Assembly (NCBI GenBank): GCA_046160625.1 | Contig: JBJXGZ010000145.1 | Location: forward strand, 57,758 to 121,757 | Direction: 5' to 3' | DNA: 64,000 nucleotides | Source of the DNA: M3007 sp046160625 | GTDB lineage: Bacteria; Bacteroidota; Bacteroidia; Chitinophagales; Saprospiraceae | Shown: piece after piece, positions 39,781 through 48,428 of the stretch | How the letters are laid out: each line of letters starts with the position of its first letter | How positions within the stretch are numbered: position 1 is the first letter of the stretch | The notes under the pieces: generated by a model | Database searches by the model: none | Seen by the model: only the letters and a program-made list of their open reading frames with translations | Told to the model about the DNA's origin: nothing | Program-made: the position numbers and the translations under genes

Positions 39781-42068
39781 TTCTTCACCTTGAAATTCTC
39801 AAACAAAAACGTCTCCGCATTGGGGTCATTCACAATCGGTGAGACACCCACTGGCCAAAGCATCACTTCGTCAATTATTATGGACTTGTGGCCATAACTC
39901 TTTACCTGTAGATGACCCCCACGTGGCAGCCGCACCCGGGCCTCGCCTCGAATCCAATTGCCTTGCACATCGTTAGATTTTCTGGATTCTACCTTGAAGT
40001 TATCAATCTCCGCGCCCGATGAATCACGTACACTAAAAAGCCAGAAACCACTACTCCATTTACCGGGATCAATATAGGTCCAGCCCGAAAAAACCATCTG
40101 AGTATCGCGCTCAAAGGGCGATACAAAATCAAAAACATCATCCTCCTTTGCTTTGGCCTGACGGCTTCCTGCGCCATAAAAAGCATGGCTGGAGGGCTGA
40201 GTATCATAACTCAAATGAATACTTGGTTGTGGGAATGTGCCGCTTTGGAACGCAGCTTTTGCTTTTTGCCTGGCTACACTGTTTACCAGATCAGCCAGGC
40301 GCAAACGATAGAGGGAGAAATCTTTGGATTCCGCTACACGCGTTGAAATGTCGACGAGATACTGCTCTCCATTTTGCAGATACGGGATAGCATCCGAACC
40401 GACCAAAAGGAGAATATCTTTTTGATTGGGGAATTTTTGCAACAAGCTTCGCTCCACCAATGGGTTAGCAAGCATTTGTACCCGCTCCAGCGTATGGCTC
40501 AGCCCTATGCGTGAAAGCATTGAATTGACCATCGGCAGCCCGGTGGCCAGGGAAATTCGTGTGCTGTATATCTGGGTTCTGTAATTGATTTCAGAAAGTA
40601 TTTTGTCAGACCATGCCATCATTTTCGGCAGGCAGAGTATAGCTTGGTATTGGCTGGCATCCACCTTGTTTTGGCTCAGGATGTCCAGCATTTCCTGCTC
40701 GTGTTTCTGATTGAAAAAATTGGCCTGAAAAACTTCCTTGAATTTAATGCGCGTGTATTGGTTTATTTCTGCATTCCAAAGCGCGGCCACAGATAATGAG
40801 AATAACGCCGCCATATACCAGGGGGAAGTCAGCCGAAACAAACGATCAATAAACACAACTGCCGTTACCGTCAGCGCAAAATAAAAGGCCCAACCCAATC
40901 TGCCGGAAGCCTTAAACATCATCAACCAACCCATGTTATTTTCCATCCACGCTCTGGAAACTGGGATCAAACTGGTGTTCGCGGCCAGCAGAAACATGAG
41001 CAACGCCGAGCCTATTAAAATGCGGTGTTCTGGCACAATGCGTTGCAAAACGGGCTTGTTTTTTCGGTAAAAAATGCCCGCCAATGTCATCAGCAACATA
41101 ATGGCCAAAGCCAGGGTGGCCACTATTCCAACATTTAGCATCGCCTCGAACTCTATCTCTGTCACCTTAATGTTGTTGCGTATCAGCCAGTTGTACAGGA
41201 AAGAATTGGGTGGATGAAAAAGGCCCTCAAAAGTCGCATGGTAATCAAAAAAGCCCCATTGTGGGTTTATTCGGTCGTTTACCGGGTCAAATAGTTTGAA
41301 TGTTAGAAAAACCAAGCCAAGCACCAAAAAGCCCATGCCTGAAATAATGGCCGGGCGCTTCCAGTTCTTCCTTTTAAACCCTTCTGTGGCAAAAAGCAGC
41401 AAGCCAGCCAGGAGAAGGAAAAAATTGACGTTGAACCCTGTGTATGGATTGTTGAACGTGAAAAATACAGACACGGCCAGCATCAATGCGTCCCGCTTTT
41501 CCAAACGCCCTATCCTGTATTTTCGCAAAAACCACAGCATTGCCATTGGTATCAGGAAAGGATAAGCAAGCCCAAAATGCCCTCCCATGCGCCATACCTG
41601 TGGGGAAAGCAGCACAATCAATGGCGCGAACAAAATGGCTGTAAAAAGGTGTGCCTTCAATGCCCTCAAAAGGAAAAAAACCAATACCACGGCAGCAAAA
41701 AGCAGGTACAAATTCAGCCCGTTGACAACCCCTACTGTTTGCCACGAAACATCTGCAACGTGGCGGTTTATCCATTGCAAGGTATTGGAAACAGCCCCCT
41801 GGGCATCCGTAAGATAGATGAACTCTCCATCGGGATAATTCATGCTACGGAGCATGGAGCCGTCATCATATCGTGTATGGTAGGTAGTATTGTAGTAGAG
41901 CATCAGCGCGTCGCCGCCAAAAGAATACATCATCGAATTGGGCCGCGTGAAGTAGTCTTTAAAAATGGGCTTCGCCAGCAGGAATAGCAGCAATACAGCT
42001 GCCAAGACGCCAAGCCCTTGTTGCCATTTTGGGGAGAAAAACTGATTTAATCGAGTAGCGGTAGCCAA
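39777..42068 (-). CDS. Large multi-pass membrane protein of unknown function
   Basis: A 763-residue protein. The N-terminal ~460 residues hold about 11-12 hydrophobic segments (LAAVLLLFLLAKPIF, LYLLFAAVVLVFFLLRAL, LFAPLIVLLSPQVW...), with an aromatic-rich luminal loop after the first (PNSMMYSFGGDALMLYYNTTYH). The rest is a soluble domain ending in a beta-sandwich-like stretch (HLQVKSYGHKSIIIDEVMLWP). The architecture recalls YfhO-like or GT-C glycosyltransferases, but no diagnostic motif is certain. It faces another membrane protein gene of similar style across a shared hairpin. Confidence 0.55.
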   Translation of the reverse strand: MATATRLNQFFSPKWQQGLGVLAAVLLLFLLAKPIFKDYFTRPNSMMYSFGGDALMLYYNTTYHTRYDDGSMLRSMNYPDGEFIYLTDAQGAVSNTLQWINRHVADVSWQTVGVVNGLNLYLLFAAVVLVFFLLRALKAHLFTAILFAPLIVLLSPQVWRMGGHFGLAYPFLIPMAMLWFLRKYRIGRLEKRDALMLAVSVFFTFNNPYTGFNVNFFLLLAGLLLFATEGFKRKNWKRPAIISGMGFLVLGLVFLTFKLFDPVNDRINPQWGFFDYHATFEGLFHPPNSFLYNWLIRNNIKVTEIEFEAMLNVGIVATLALAIMLLMTLAGIFYRKNKPVLQRIVPEHRILIGSALLMFLLAANTSLIPVSRAWMENNMGWLMMFKASGRLGWAFYFALTVTAVVFIDRLFRLTSPWYMAALFSLSVAALWNAEINQYTRIKFKEVFQANFFNQKHEQEMLDILSQNKVDASQYQAILCLPKMMAWSDKILSEINYRTQIYSTRISLATGLPMVNSMLSRIGLSHTLERVQMLANPLVERSLLQKFPNQKDILLLVGSDAIPYLQNGEQYLVDISTRVAESKDFSLYRLRLADLVNSVARQKAKAAFQSGTFPQPSIHLSYDTQPSSHAFYGAGSRQAKAKEDDVFDFVSPFERDTQMVFSGWTYIDPGKWSSGFWLFSVRDSSGAEIDNFKVESRKSNDVQGNWIRGEARVRLPRGGHLQVKSYGHKSIIIDEVMLWPVGVSPIVNDPNAETFLFENFKVKK

Positions 42069-42152
42069 GTCAAAATTTTTCTGTCATTTCTAAAGATAAC
42101 CATGTGATGGTGTCTATTTTGACAAGTTGGCAAAGGTAGAAATTTGGGCAGA

Positions 42153-42367
42153 ACCACATTAGGTTAACCACCTAAGTTGATGGTTTTATATGAAACACAT
42201 AAGGCACATAAGGATACATAAGTTTTCAAAATAAGGCTTATGTGTTCTAATATGCTTTATGTGAGCAGGTAAAATAAACCGCAGAGGCACAGAGACGCAA
42301 AGAGTTGATTTTCAAAACTTTTGTGTCCTTATGTGCCTTATATGTTTCAACCATGTCCTAATGTGGT
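42153..42367. repeat. Mosaic inverted repeat, 42-bp arms plus 11-bp outer stem
   Basis: Inner arms 42191-42232 and 42308-42349 (cacataagg words) pair with few mismatches. The outer arms accacattagg (42153-42163) and its complement (42357-42367) are perfect and reach the tadA stop codon. The 75-nt loop holds another partial cacataag copy and the accgcagaggcacagag word from the family at 15627. Confidence 0.88.
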
Positions 42368-42819
42368 CAATTCCCCCTCTTAGCCTTAAAAAACGAGGTA
42401 ACCAGCGCACCACATTCTTCCTCCATGATCCCCATTTCCAATTTTGTTTTCGGGTGCAAGAGGTCTTTGCCACCAAAAAGCATGAACCCGCGCTTTTCGT
42501 CAGAAGCAGCATAGACCACACGACCGATTTGAGCCCAAGCCAGTGCCCCTGCACACATAACGCAGGGTTCGAGGGTTACATAAAGGGTGCAGTCTGTCAA
42601 ATATTTGCTGCCTAAATGGCTACTCGCAGCAGTGAGTGCGAGTATTTCAGCATGAGCCGTTACATCAGTTAGCATCTCCGTTTGATTGTGCGTACGGGCG
42701 ATGATGCGCCCTTCGCACACAATGATCGCGCCTACGGGCACCTCGCCTTCTTCAAAGGCTTTTTCGGCCTCAGCGAGGGCTTGTTTCATGAAATAAGGGT
42801 CGGAGTGTACGGACAACAT
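42367..42819 (-). CDS. tadA: tRNA-specific adenosine deaminase (TadA-type nucleoside deaminase)
   Basis: A 150-residue cytidine-deaminase-fold enzyme. Zinc site: HAE (His 56, catalytic Glu 58) and PCVMC (Cys 86, Cys 89). The N-terminal MKQALAEAEKAFEEGEVPVGAIIV and C-terminal EECGALVTSFFKAKRGN helices fit TadA, which converts A34 to inosine in tRNA-Arg(ACG). A guanine-deaminase-type relative is less likely. The gene has hairpins on both sides, the right-hand one (42828) nine bases from its start codon. Confidence 0.9.
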   Translation of the reverse strand: MLSVHSDPYFMKQALAEAEKAFEEGEVPVGAIIVCEGRIIARTHNQTEMLTDVTAHAEILALTAASSHLGSKYLTDCTLYVTLEPCVMCAGALAWAQIGRVVYAASDEKRGFMLFGGKDLLHPKTKLEMGIMEEECGALVTSFFKAKRGN

Positions 42820-42827
42820 TGTTATTT

Positions 42828-42937
42828 GTTTGAGTTGTTTGAAAAGTTTGAAGGGTTTGAGTTGTAGTGCGCCTGCTCAAGGTTTGAATTCGTGCGTAAA
42901 CGATTCAAACCCATCAAACTTTTCAAACAACTCAAAC
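42828..42937. repeat. Inverted repeat, 33-bp arms, 'gtttgagttgtttgaaaag' words
   Basis: Arms 42828-42860 and 42905-42937 pair with one mismatch; the loop is 44 nt. The right edge is four bases from the stop codon of the acetyltransferase gene; the left is close to the tadA start. Confidence 0.92.
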
Positions 42938-42941
42938 CATT

Positions 42942-43430
42942 TTATACCTTAAAAACCATTTGAAAATCGTCCATCACATAGCCTTCGCCGAAAGGCGTGT
43001 CAATGCAAAACTCAATGCGGAAACCGACTTTGAAATAAAAATTGACACTTTTAAAATTACGGCGATTCACACGCAAACGCAGTTCACACAAATCGGGATA
43101 TTGGGCTAGCAATAATTCAAAGGCAATCGTCCCAAGTCCACGTTCGCGGGTTTCCAGGTAGAATTTGTGGAGGAAATAATCTCCCTCACCTTTACGGCTA
43201 ACTGCAAGAAAACCAAGTGTTTGTCCATTTTTTACAGGCAACCAGAATTCCTGGCCTTCTTCCTTCATTTGTCTCCGTAGCGCTGCATCGTTGTAGATCA
43301 ATTCAAGCATAAAAGCGATCTGATCCTCGCTTATAATACTTGGATAATGCTCCCACCAAATCCGTTCGGCCATCTGGCGAATGAGCGGGATGTCGGTCTC
43401 GGCGGCTTGGCGGAGCGTGATGTTAGTCAT
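42942..43430 (-). CDS. GNAT-family N-acetyltransferase
   Basis: A 162-residue acetyltransferase. It has the GNAT strand-helix start (ITLRQAAETDIPLIRQMAERIWWEHYP), LGFLAVSRKGEGDYFLHKFYL and the acetyl-CoA loop RERGLGTIAFELLLA, then the C-terminal NRRNFKSVNFYFKVGF, typical of the RimI-like core. The substrate cannot be assigned. It should be cytosolic. The gene is flanked by two hairpins of unrelated words, one at each end. Confidence 0.9.
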   Translation of the reverse strand: MTNITLRQAAETDIPLIRQMAERIWWEHYPSIISEDQIAFMLELIYNDAALRRQMKEEGQEFWLPVKNGQTLGFLAVSRKGEGDYFLHKFYLETRERGLGTIAFELLLAQYPDLCELRLRVNRRNFKSVNFYFKVGFRIEFCIDTPFGEGYVMDDFQMVFKV

Positions 43431-43435
43431 TTTTA

Positions 43436-43563
43436 GTAGGCAGTTATCAGTGGCAGTGGGCAGTGGCAGTAGCAGTAGGCAGTGGCAGTAGGCAGTGGCA
43501 GTTGGCAGGAATCGCCAGCTCGGAGCCTACTGCCTACTGCCACTGCTAACTGCTACTGCTTAC
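43436..43563. repeat. Inverted repeat, 'ggcagtggcagta' words
   Basis: The long left side (43436-43510) holds about ten overlapping variants of ggcagtggcagtag. The right side (43525-43563) is complementary to several registers of it, with runs of about 20 matching bases. It overlaps the stop codon of the OmpH-like gene at 43560. The words are the same as at 30382-30470. Confidence 0.85.
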
Positions 43564-44138
43564 TTTTCCTTCGCGTTCAGCAAATCCAGCACTTGTTTGG
43601 TGATGTCAAGGCTGTCGCTGGCGTACAGGATTGGGCCGCCACGGGAGTAGGAAAGGATGTAATCGTAGCCAATTTGGGCGGAAAGTGTTTTTAATTTGGT
43701 CTCTACATTGGCATATAGGTCGTTGAAGGCTTTTTTCTGGTCTTCACTGAGCGATTTGCCCAGGCGCATTTTTTCATCTTCGAGTTTTTGACCGCGCTGC
43801 ATAAGGCTTGACTGCTGCTTTTCTGCTTCGGCCTGGGTCATATTCCCTTCTTGAAATTTCTGTTGTAATGCTGCCGCCTCTTTCATCAGGGCTTCTTCTT
43901 TGCCCGAAAGGGTTTTTTCGGCGTTGGCCATGCGCTGTTCGATGGCCGTTTTTTGTTCTTTCAGCCATTCGTATTGGGCATCCAGCGTGTCGGCATTCAC
44001 GTATGCGATACGCACTCCATTTGATTGGGAAACAGGTGGCGCAATGGTTTGATTATCAGCAGGTTTTGAGTTCAAATAGAACAAGTAGCCGACTAGTGCA
44101 AACAAGATGATATTGAGGATGATGGGTAGATTTTTCAT
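43560..44138 (-). CDS. OmpH/Skp-family periplasmic chaperone
   Basis: A 192-residue protein. The N-terminal membrane/signal segment (PIILNIILFALVGYLFYL) is followed by VRIAYVNADTLDAQYEWLKEQKTAIEQRM, the conserved OmpH start, and a long coiled coil (about 60-140) that forms the Skp tentacles. The end, LSAQIGYDYILSYSRGGPILYASDSLDITKQVLDLLN, is typical of Bacteroidota OmpH proteins. It probably holds unfolded outer-membrane proteins in the periplasm. It lies upstream of tadA on the same strand, separated by hairpins, and downstream of a TolC-like gene. Confidence 0.9.
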   Translation of the reverse strand: MKNLPIILNIILFALVGYLFYLNSKPADNQTIAPPVSQSNGVRIAYVNADTLDAQYEWLKEQKTAIEQRMANAEKTLSGKEEALMKEAAALQQKFQEGNMTQAEAEKQQSSLMQRGQKLEDEKMRLGKSLSEDQKKAFNDLYANVETKLKTLSAQIGYDYILSYSRGGPILYASDSLDITKQVLDLLNAKEK

Positions 44139-44147
44139 GGAAAAAGT

Positions 44148-44280
44148 TTCAAGTTTTATAGTTTCAAGTTGAAAGTTGCAAGTTTCGGGTTTCGGGTAAC
44201 AAGTTTCAAGTGCAAAGGTGGCGCAACACTTGCAACTTTTAACTTGAAACTTGTTACTCGAAACTTGTCGCTTGCAACTT
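44148..44280. repeat. Inverted repeat with competing pairings, 'gtttcaagttgaaagttgcaag' words
   Basis: 44161-44182 pairs with 44229-44250 (one mismatch), while the stretch around 44187-44211 pairs with part of the same right side. Two alternative hairpins are therefore possible. The right edge overlaps the stop codon of the TolC-like gene. Confidence 0.85.
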
Positions 44281-44995
44281 AGTCTTCTTTAGAAGGATGC
44301 TGCACTTGTTCCCAACGCAGTCCGATGATTTCTTCCAATTTGAATTTGGCGATTTCCGCCTCCGTTTGCGCCCGAATCCGCGCCTCGCGGGCTTGGTAGT
44401 AAGCGGCAGAAGTGGTTGTGTATTGCTCAAGGGTAGCTTCGTCGCTTTTGTACAATTGCTGGATCAGGACGAAATTGTTGTTCAAATCAAGTTCTACCGT
44501 GCTGCGCTCTTTAAATATTTCGCGAGCGAGGCGAAAATTGGCCCAGGCCGTCAATGCATCGGCGCGAATTTCACGTTTACGCAAATGAATACGTTCATCA
44601 GCGATGCTCATGCGGCGGCGACCGATGTTGTTTTTCTCTTTCTGACTCAGGATGTTGTACAAATTCAGCGTCAGCCCAAAGTTGTATCGCGGAAAGAAAA
44701 CATTGCCCAGCGTGTCGGCTCCCTTCAGGTTGGATTCGTTGAAGTTGAACGAGGCGTTCACATCGCGCATCCACTCCTTGCGGGTGTTTTTGTTCTCGCT
44801 TCGGGCGTTGAGTAGTTCGGATTCGGCAATGCGGCCTTCCGGACTGTTCAGCCAGGCTAGTTGCACCATGTATTCCCCAATGTCGCGTGCTTTTGCATCT
44901 ACGGGAAGGATAATGGCATCGTAGTCGGTTTGCTGTGCCCAAATTGGGAGGACTGAGCAAAGCATGAAAAGGATAGGAATCGAGTTTTTGAGCAT
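44279..44995 (-). CDS. Short TolC-like outer-membrane efflux-family protein
   Basis: About 238 residues from MLKNSIPIL (44995), signal peptide ending IWAQ. The chain resembles one half of an outer-membrane efflux protein. A beta-rich stretch (VNASFNFNESNLKGADTLGNVFFPRYNFGLTLNLYNIL) lies between long helices. The end, ATLEQYTTTSAAYYQAREARIRAQTEAEIAKFKLEEIIG, is the usual TolC helix ending at the 'LeeliG' turn. TolC proteins normally have two such halves and about 430-480 residues, so this is a single-repeat form, perhaps assembling from more protomers. Function unknown. Confidence 0.72.
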   Translation of the reverse strand: MLKNSIPILFMLCSVLPIWAQQTDYDAIILPVDAKARDIGEYMVQLAWLNSPEGRIAESELLNARSENKNTRKEWMRDVNASFNFNESNLKGADTLGNVFFPRYNFGLTLNLYNILSQKEKNNIGRRRMSIADERIHLRKREIRADALTAWANFRLAREIFKERSTVELDLNNNFVLIQQLYKSDEATLEQYTTTSAAYYQAREARIRAQTEAEIAKFKLEEIIGLRWEQVQHPSKED

Positions 44996-45080
44996 GGTAT
45001 GGTCTTTTCTAAAACATGCGTCCCTAAATTTTGAGTCCGTTTTGTTTGATTTATGATTGACGAGTAGATCATCAATCAAA

Positions 45081-45110
45081 TAAATTCAAAGCGTGTAAAT
45101 TCAAAGCGTG
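45081..45110. repeat. Perfect 15-bp tandem duplication
   Basis: taaattcaaagcgtg occurs twice without a gap, just after an imperfect inverted repeat (about 45046-45082, tttgatttatgattga / tcatcaatcaaa). It lies between hisS and the TolC-like gene. Confidence 0.75.
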
Positions 45111-45157
45111 CAAAAAAATTCAGGATGAGTCGTATTTGAAACTAGATTAATCTTCTA

Positions 45158-46525
45158 TTAAACAAGCAACTTTTTTATAGCCTCCGCCACACTTGCTGTC
45201 CATTGCTCCCCGGTCTTTTGATCCTTAACGGTCAAGGTTTCAGCCAATATTTCACTTTCTCCAATAATAGCGACAAATGGAATTCCCCGTTTGGCTGCGT
45301 ATTCAAATTGCTTCTTCAACTTGCCCGGTTCGGGGTAAATTTCAACCGAAACTCCTGAGGCGCGAAGTTTCGTAGCGCATTGAAAAGCATATTCAAAAGA
45401 CAGTTCATCAAAGGAAGCCAGCATGATTTTCACGCTTTCCGCGATGTTTTCAGGGAAAAGATTTAGCCCTTCCAACACATCGTAAATCCTATCCGCGCCA
45501 AACGAAACACCCACGCCCGAAAGCCCCGGAACACCAAACACACCAGTCAAATCCGCATATCGCCCACCGCCGCCGATGCTACCCATCTGGTAATTTTTTG
45601 CGGAAACTTCGAAAATACAGCCGGTATAATAAGAGAGGCCACGAGCCAGGGTGACATCAAACTGGAGTTCGTTCGTCAGCGGCGATTTGGACAAAAGTTG
45701 AAACACCCGTTCCAATTCTTCCAAACCTTTCAAACCCGCTTCGCTATTGGCGAATATAGGTTTAAGCGATTGAAGATCAGGTGTTTTTAATATCTTTTCA
45801 ATTACAGCAATGGCGGCTTCGGGAATACCACGTTCGATCAATTCCTTGCGAACGCCTTCAATTCCTACCTTGTCAAGTTTGTCAATTGCCACCGTCATGT
45901 CCGTGAATCGGTCGGCAATGCCCGCCGCTTCTGCGATGCCAAAAAGCACTTTTCGGTTATTGATTTTTATGACTACAGGCAGGCGCATCTTGGCAAATGC
46001 CTCATCGTAAATCTGCACCAATTCAGCTTCGTACAGCAAAGATTCAGAACCGATTACATCCACATCGCATTGGAAAAATTCACGGTAGCGTCCCCGCTGC
46101 GGGCGGTCGGCGCGCCAAACGGGTTGGATCTGATAGCGCTTGAATGGGAAACTCAGGGTGCCTCTATTCATCACCACATATCGGGCAAAGGGCACCGTGA
46201 GATCGTAACGCAAACCCCGTTTCGCAATGCTGGCCGTGAGTTTTGTGGAGTTTTTGGTTGCCAGGGCGTCGGCATCTGCACTGGCGAGAAAATCGCCGTT
46301 ATTCAGGATTTTGAACAGTAGTTTGTCGCCTTCCTCGCCGTATTTCCCAGTAAGTGTGCTGAGGTTTTCCATCGCTGGCGTTTCGAGGGGCTGAAAGCCA
46401 AACTTCACGAACACCGAGCGAACGGTATCAAAAATATAGCTGCGTTTTAGCACCTGTTCGGGGCCAAAATCACGAGTACCTTCTGGAATGGAGGGTTTTT
46501 GCATGTAAAACAAGGTGGGAAACAC
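45158..46525 (-). CDS. hisS: Histidyl-tRNA synthetase
   Basis: A 455-residue class II synthetase. Motifs: PSIPEGTRDFGPEQ at the start, YDLTVPFARYV, RYQIQPVWRADRPQRGRYREFFQCDVDVIG (motif 2), LARGLSYYTGCIFEV (His-binding), a GGGGRYADL-like loop and the C-terminal anticodon domain. MQKPSIPEG (Met 8) is an alternative start closer to family norms. It charges tRNA-His in the cytosol. It lies upstream of the TolC-like gene on the same strand, about 160 nt apart. Confidence 0.95.
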   Translation of the reverse strand: MFPTLFYMQKPSIPEGTRDFGPEQVLKRSYIFDTVRSVFVKFGFQPLETPAMENLSTLTGKYGEEGDKLLFKILNNGDFLASADADALATKNSTKLTASIAKRGLRYDLTVPFARYVVMNRGTLSFPFKRYQIQPVWRADRPQRGRYREFFQCDVDVIGSESLLYEAELVQIYDEAFAKMRLPVVIKINNRKVLFGIAEAAGIADRFTDMTVAIDKLDKVGIEGVRKELIERGIPEAAIAVIEKILKTPDLQSLKPIFANSEAGLKGLEELERVFQLLSKSPLTNELQFDVTLARGLSYYTGCIFEVSAKNYQMGSIGGGGRYADLTGVFGVPGLSGVGVSFGADRIYDVLEGLNLFPENIAESVKIMLASFDELSFEYAFQCATKLRASGVSVEIYPEPGKLKKQFEYAAKRGIPFVAIIGESEILAETLTVKDQKTGEQWTASVAEAIKKLLV

Positions 46526-46561
46526 AGAAAATTGACTGAAAACTGCATAAAGCAGGGTATG

Positions 46562-47044
46562 CTAGGGAGCAAAAAGCAACCCAAACGTTTCAGAAAAGGG
46601 TTTTCTAATGTTCAAAATGGAAAACTGTACAGGCTGATACGTCTGTATCATGTTGAAAACACTTATGCACTCCTCATCGGAAGTAGCAAATGCATCAATC
46701 TTGGATTCTGCATCTGCTTGTGCAAAAAGTTTTGTGTCATTAGGAATGACGTTCCGGTGTGAAAGGTTAAGTTGGTTTTTATGTTGGAAAACTAACTTGG
46801 CAAGCTCCCCTGCTCGTTGGGCATGATTAATATTAAATGGAAGCACTTGCAAATCCTTCCAAGGAAGTTCATCAAAATTACCGCCTACACAATATTCGGC
46901 GACCGAGATAGTAGAACATGTCAGCACACACTTTTTATCTATAAAAAACCTGTAGAAAGCCAATGCATTTTGGTGCAAGGGGTCTTGGGCTTTCAAAAGT
47001 CGAATAAAAAAACTCGTGTCTAACAAAATGTTTTTATACTCCAT
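46562..47044 (-). CDS. PIN-domain nuclease, probable toxin
   Basis: A 160-residue PIN-fold protein. NILLDTSFFIRLL carries the first acidic residue (Asp 9), SVAEYCVG the Glu, and the C-terminal PNDTKLFAQADAESKIDAFATSDEEC the further Asp residues of the metal site. PIN domains are Mg-dependent RNases; stand-alone ones are usually VapC-type toxins. Its start overlaps the end of the upstream gene by 11 bp, the tight coupling expected of a toxin behind its antitoxin. The upstream partner is much larger than a VapB. Confidence 0.82.
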   Translation of the reverse strand: MEYKNILLDTSFFIRLLKAQDPLHQNALAFYRFFIDKKCVLTCSTISVAEYCVGGNFDELPWKDLQVLPFNINHAQRAGELAKLVFQHKNQLNLSHRNVIPNDTKLFAQADAESKIDAFATSDEECISVFNMIQTYQPVQFSILNIRKPFSETFGLLFAP

Positions 47045-47810
47045 ATCCCCTCAAATCTTTGAGCCAAGCATCTGTCTCTGGGACACCTGCCCAGCTTTTG
47101 CTTGCTTTTTTGATTAAAGAATTTAAATAATCATCATCATTGGATGGTGAATAATTAATGATATCAATGAACCTGAGGCTTGCCTTGTCAAACTCTGCAG
47201 TCTTGATGTTTTGCTTTCCAAGCACTCGCACACCGTAGTTTTTGAAAACTGGATTTTTCTCAAACCCTGCCAAAACTTCCTTTTCGGCAGAAATTGTGAG
47301 CAAGCCATATTCTTTCGTATCTAAGTGCAGATTTGGGTTGCTTTTTCCACCAATGTTCGTTATCATACCATAGAAGTACATTTCGGCTTCTACCCACACC
47401 TCCTCTGAGCGCTCAAATTTGCTATGAATACCTATAATTACCCTGGCGGTGTCTGGTACAGAGGTTACTATATTGAACTCGACACCCTGTTTTTGCGCTG
47501 TTTCTTGAAAATACTCAAACGCCTTTGCTGTTTGATATTCAAGAAAGTCTATCGAATTATTCGACTGTATCTGAGCTAAGACAGCATTGAAACCAATCAC
47601 CGCTTGCATCGAAGTCTTAAGAATGTGCTTCACAGAGCCTTTTTCGATAGCATGTGTAATAACCGGTCGGCCTTTTTTTTCAGCAAACAATAGTGCCTCT
47701 GCGTGTTGAAGCAATTCAATCAGTTCCTTTATGTCGTAGTTGTCGGGACTGATTTCAATGTTTCCTTTTTTCCCAGAAACCTTTATTTCTATATGCCCAG
47801 TCTTTTCCAA
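47034..47810 (-). CDS. Unknown protein paired with the PIN nuclease, possible antitoxin
   Basis: A 258-residue soluble protein with no domain I can name. The N-terminal half alternates strands and helices (IEIKVSGKKGNIEISPDNYDIKELIELLQHAEALLF). The middle is strand-rich (ARVIIGIHSKFERSEEVWVEAEMYFYGMITNIGGKS). The C-terminal ~28 residues (KASKSWAGVPETDAWLKDLRGYG) resemble the short toxin-wrapping tails of VapB-type antitoxins ('W.g..d...wl.dlRG'). It overlaps the PIN gene by 11 bp and precedes it, antitoxin-first order. The pairing role is inferred from context and that tail. Confidence 0.6.
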   Translation of the reverse strand: MEKTGHIEIKVSGKKGNIEISPDNYDIKELIELLQHAEALLFAEKKGRPVITHAIEKGSVKHILKTSMQAVIGFNAVLAQIQSNNSIDFLEYQTAKAFEYFQETAQKQGVEFNIVTSVPDTARVIIGIHSKFERSEEVWVEAEMYFYGMITNIGGKSNPNLHLDTKEYGLLTISAEKEVLAGFEKNPVFKNYGVRVLGKQNIKTAEFDKASLRFIDIINYSPSNDDDYLNSLIKKASKSWAGVPETDAWLKDLRGYGV

Positions 47811-47863
47811 AATTAAAACTCTTTGTATGGCAAAGGTAAAATTTCAAAAACAAAATCCAAAAT

Positions 47864-48328
47864 CTACTGCCCGGCACTAGCCAGTGTCCCAAACAGTAGC
47901 CCTTTCATTGCCAGCGCAGCCACAATCAGCAAGGTCGCCGCGCACGTCCAAATGGCAAGTTTCTTGTGCTTCAATTGATCGGTTACCGCTTTTTTGGAAG
48001 TCGTTCTGCCGATCTGGATAAACACAACCGCCAATACCATCATGAAAGCGTGTTCAACAGTAAAATAGCGGAGCCACTCACTTTTCATGGCGGCACCCAT
48101 GTCGGCCATGCCCTCGCGGGTATAAGCACTGGTGACAAAATATTGGATAAGTCCCAATAGCAATTGCAAGTGGGCAAGCCCCAGCAATGCTACAGAGGCC
48201 GTATTATCAGCCTTTTCAAACGGCTTTTTGCCCATCCAGCCTGACCAGGAACGGAAAAGCACGTACACTAGAGCAGCAAGTATGAGGTAGCGGTTGTAGG
48301 AGTGGAGGGAGTTAATTATTGGATGCAT
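47864..48328 (-). CDS. Four-helix membrane protein, cytochrome b-like annotation group
   Basis: A 154-residue protein with four membrane segments (YLILAALVYVLFRSW; VALLGLAHLQLLLGLIQYFV; FMMVLAVVFIQIG; LAIWTCAATLLIVAALAMKGLLF). The conserved-looking histidines in SLHSYNRY, GLAHLQ and VEHAFMMV could ligate haem. Such small Bacteroidota proteins are often annotated as cytochrome b-like, but I have no firm evidence of haem binding. It stands alone between the PIN pair and the flippase gene. Low certainty on function. Confidence 0.6.
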   Translation of the reverse strand: MHPIINSLHSYNRYLILAALVYVLFRSWSGWMGKKPFEKADNTASVALLGLAHLQLLLGLIQYFVTSAYTREGMADMGAAMKSEWLRYFTVEHAFMMVLAVVFIQIGRTTSKKAVTDQLKHKKLAIWTCAATLLIVAALAMKGLLFGTLASAGQ

Positions 48329-48428
48329 ATCGGAAGATTGATTTTAGTTTGAAGTGCGAAGATATAGTCGAAAGAACCGATTATTAAAGATTAAACAGAT
48401 TGATTCGATTGACAACCAATGCCTTGTC

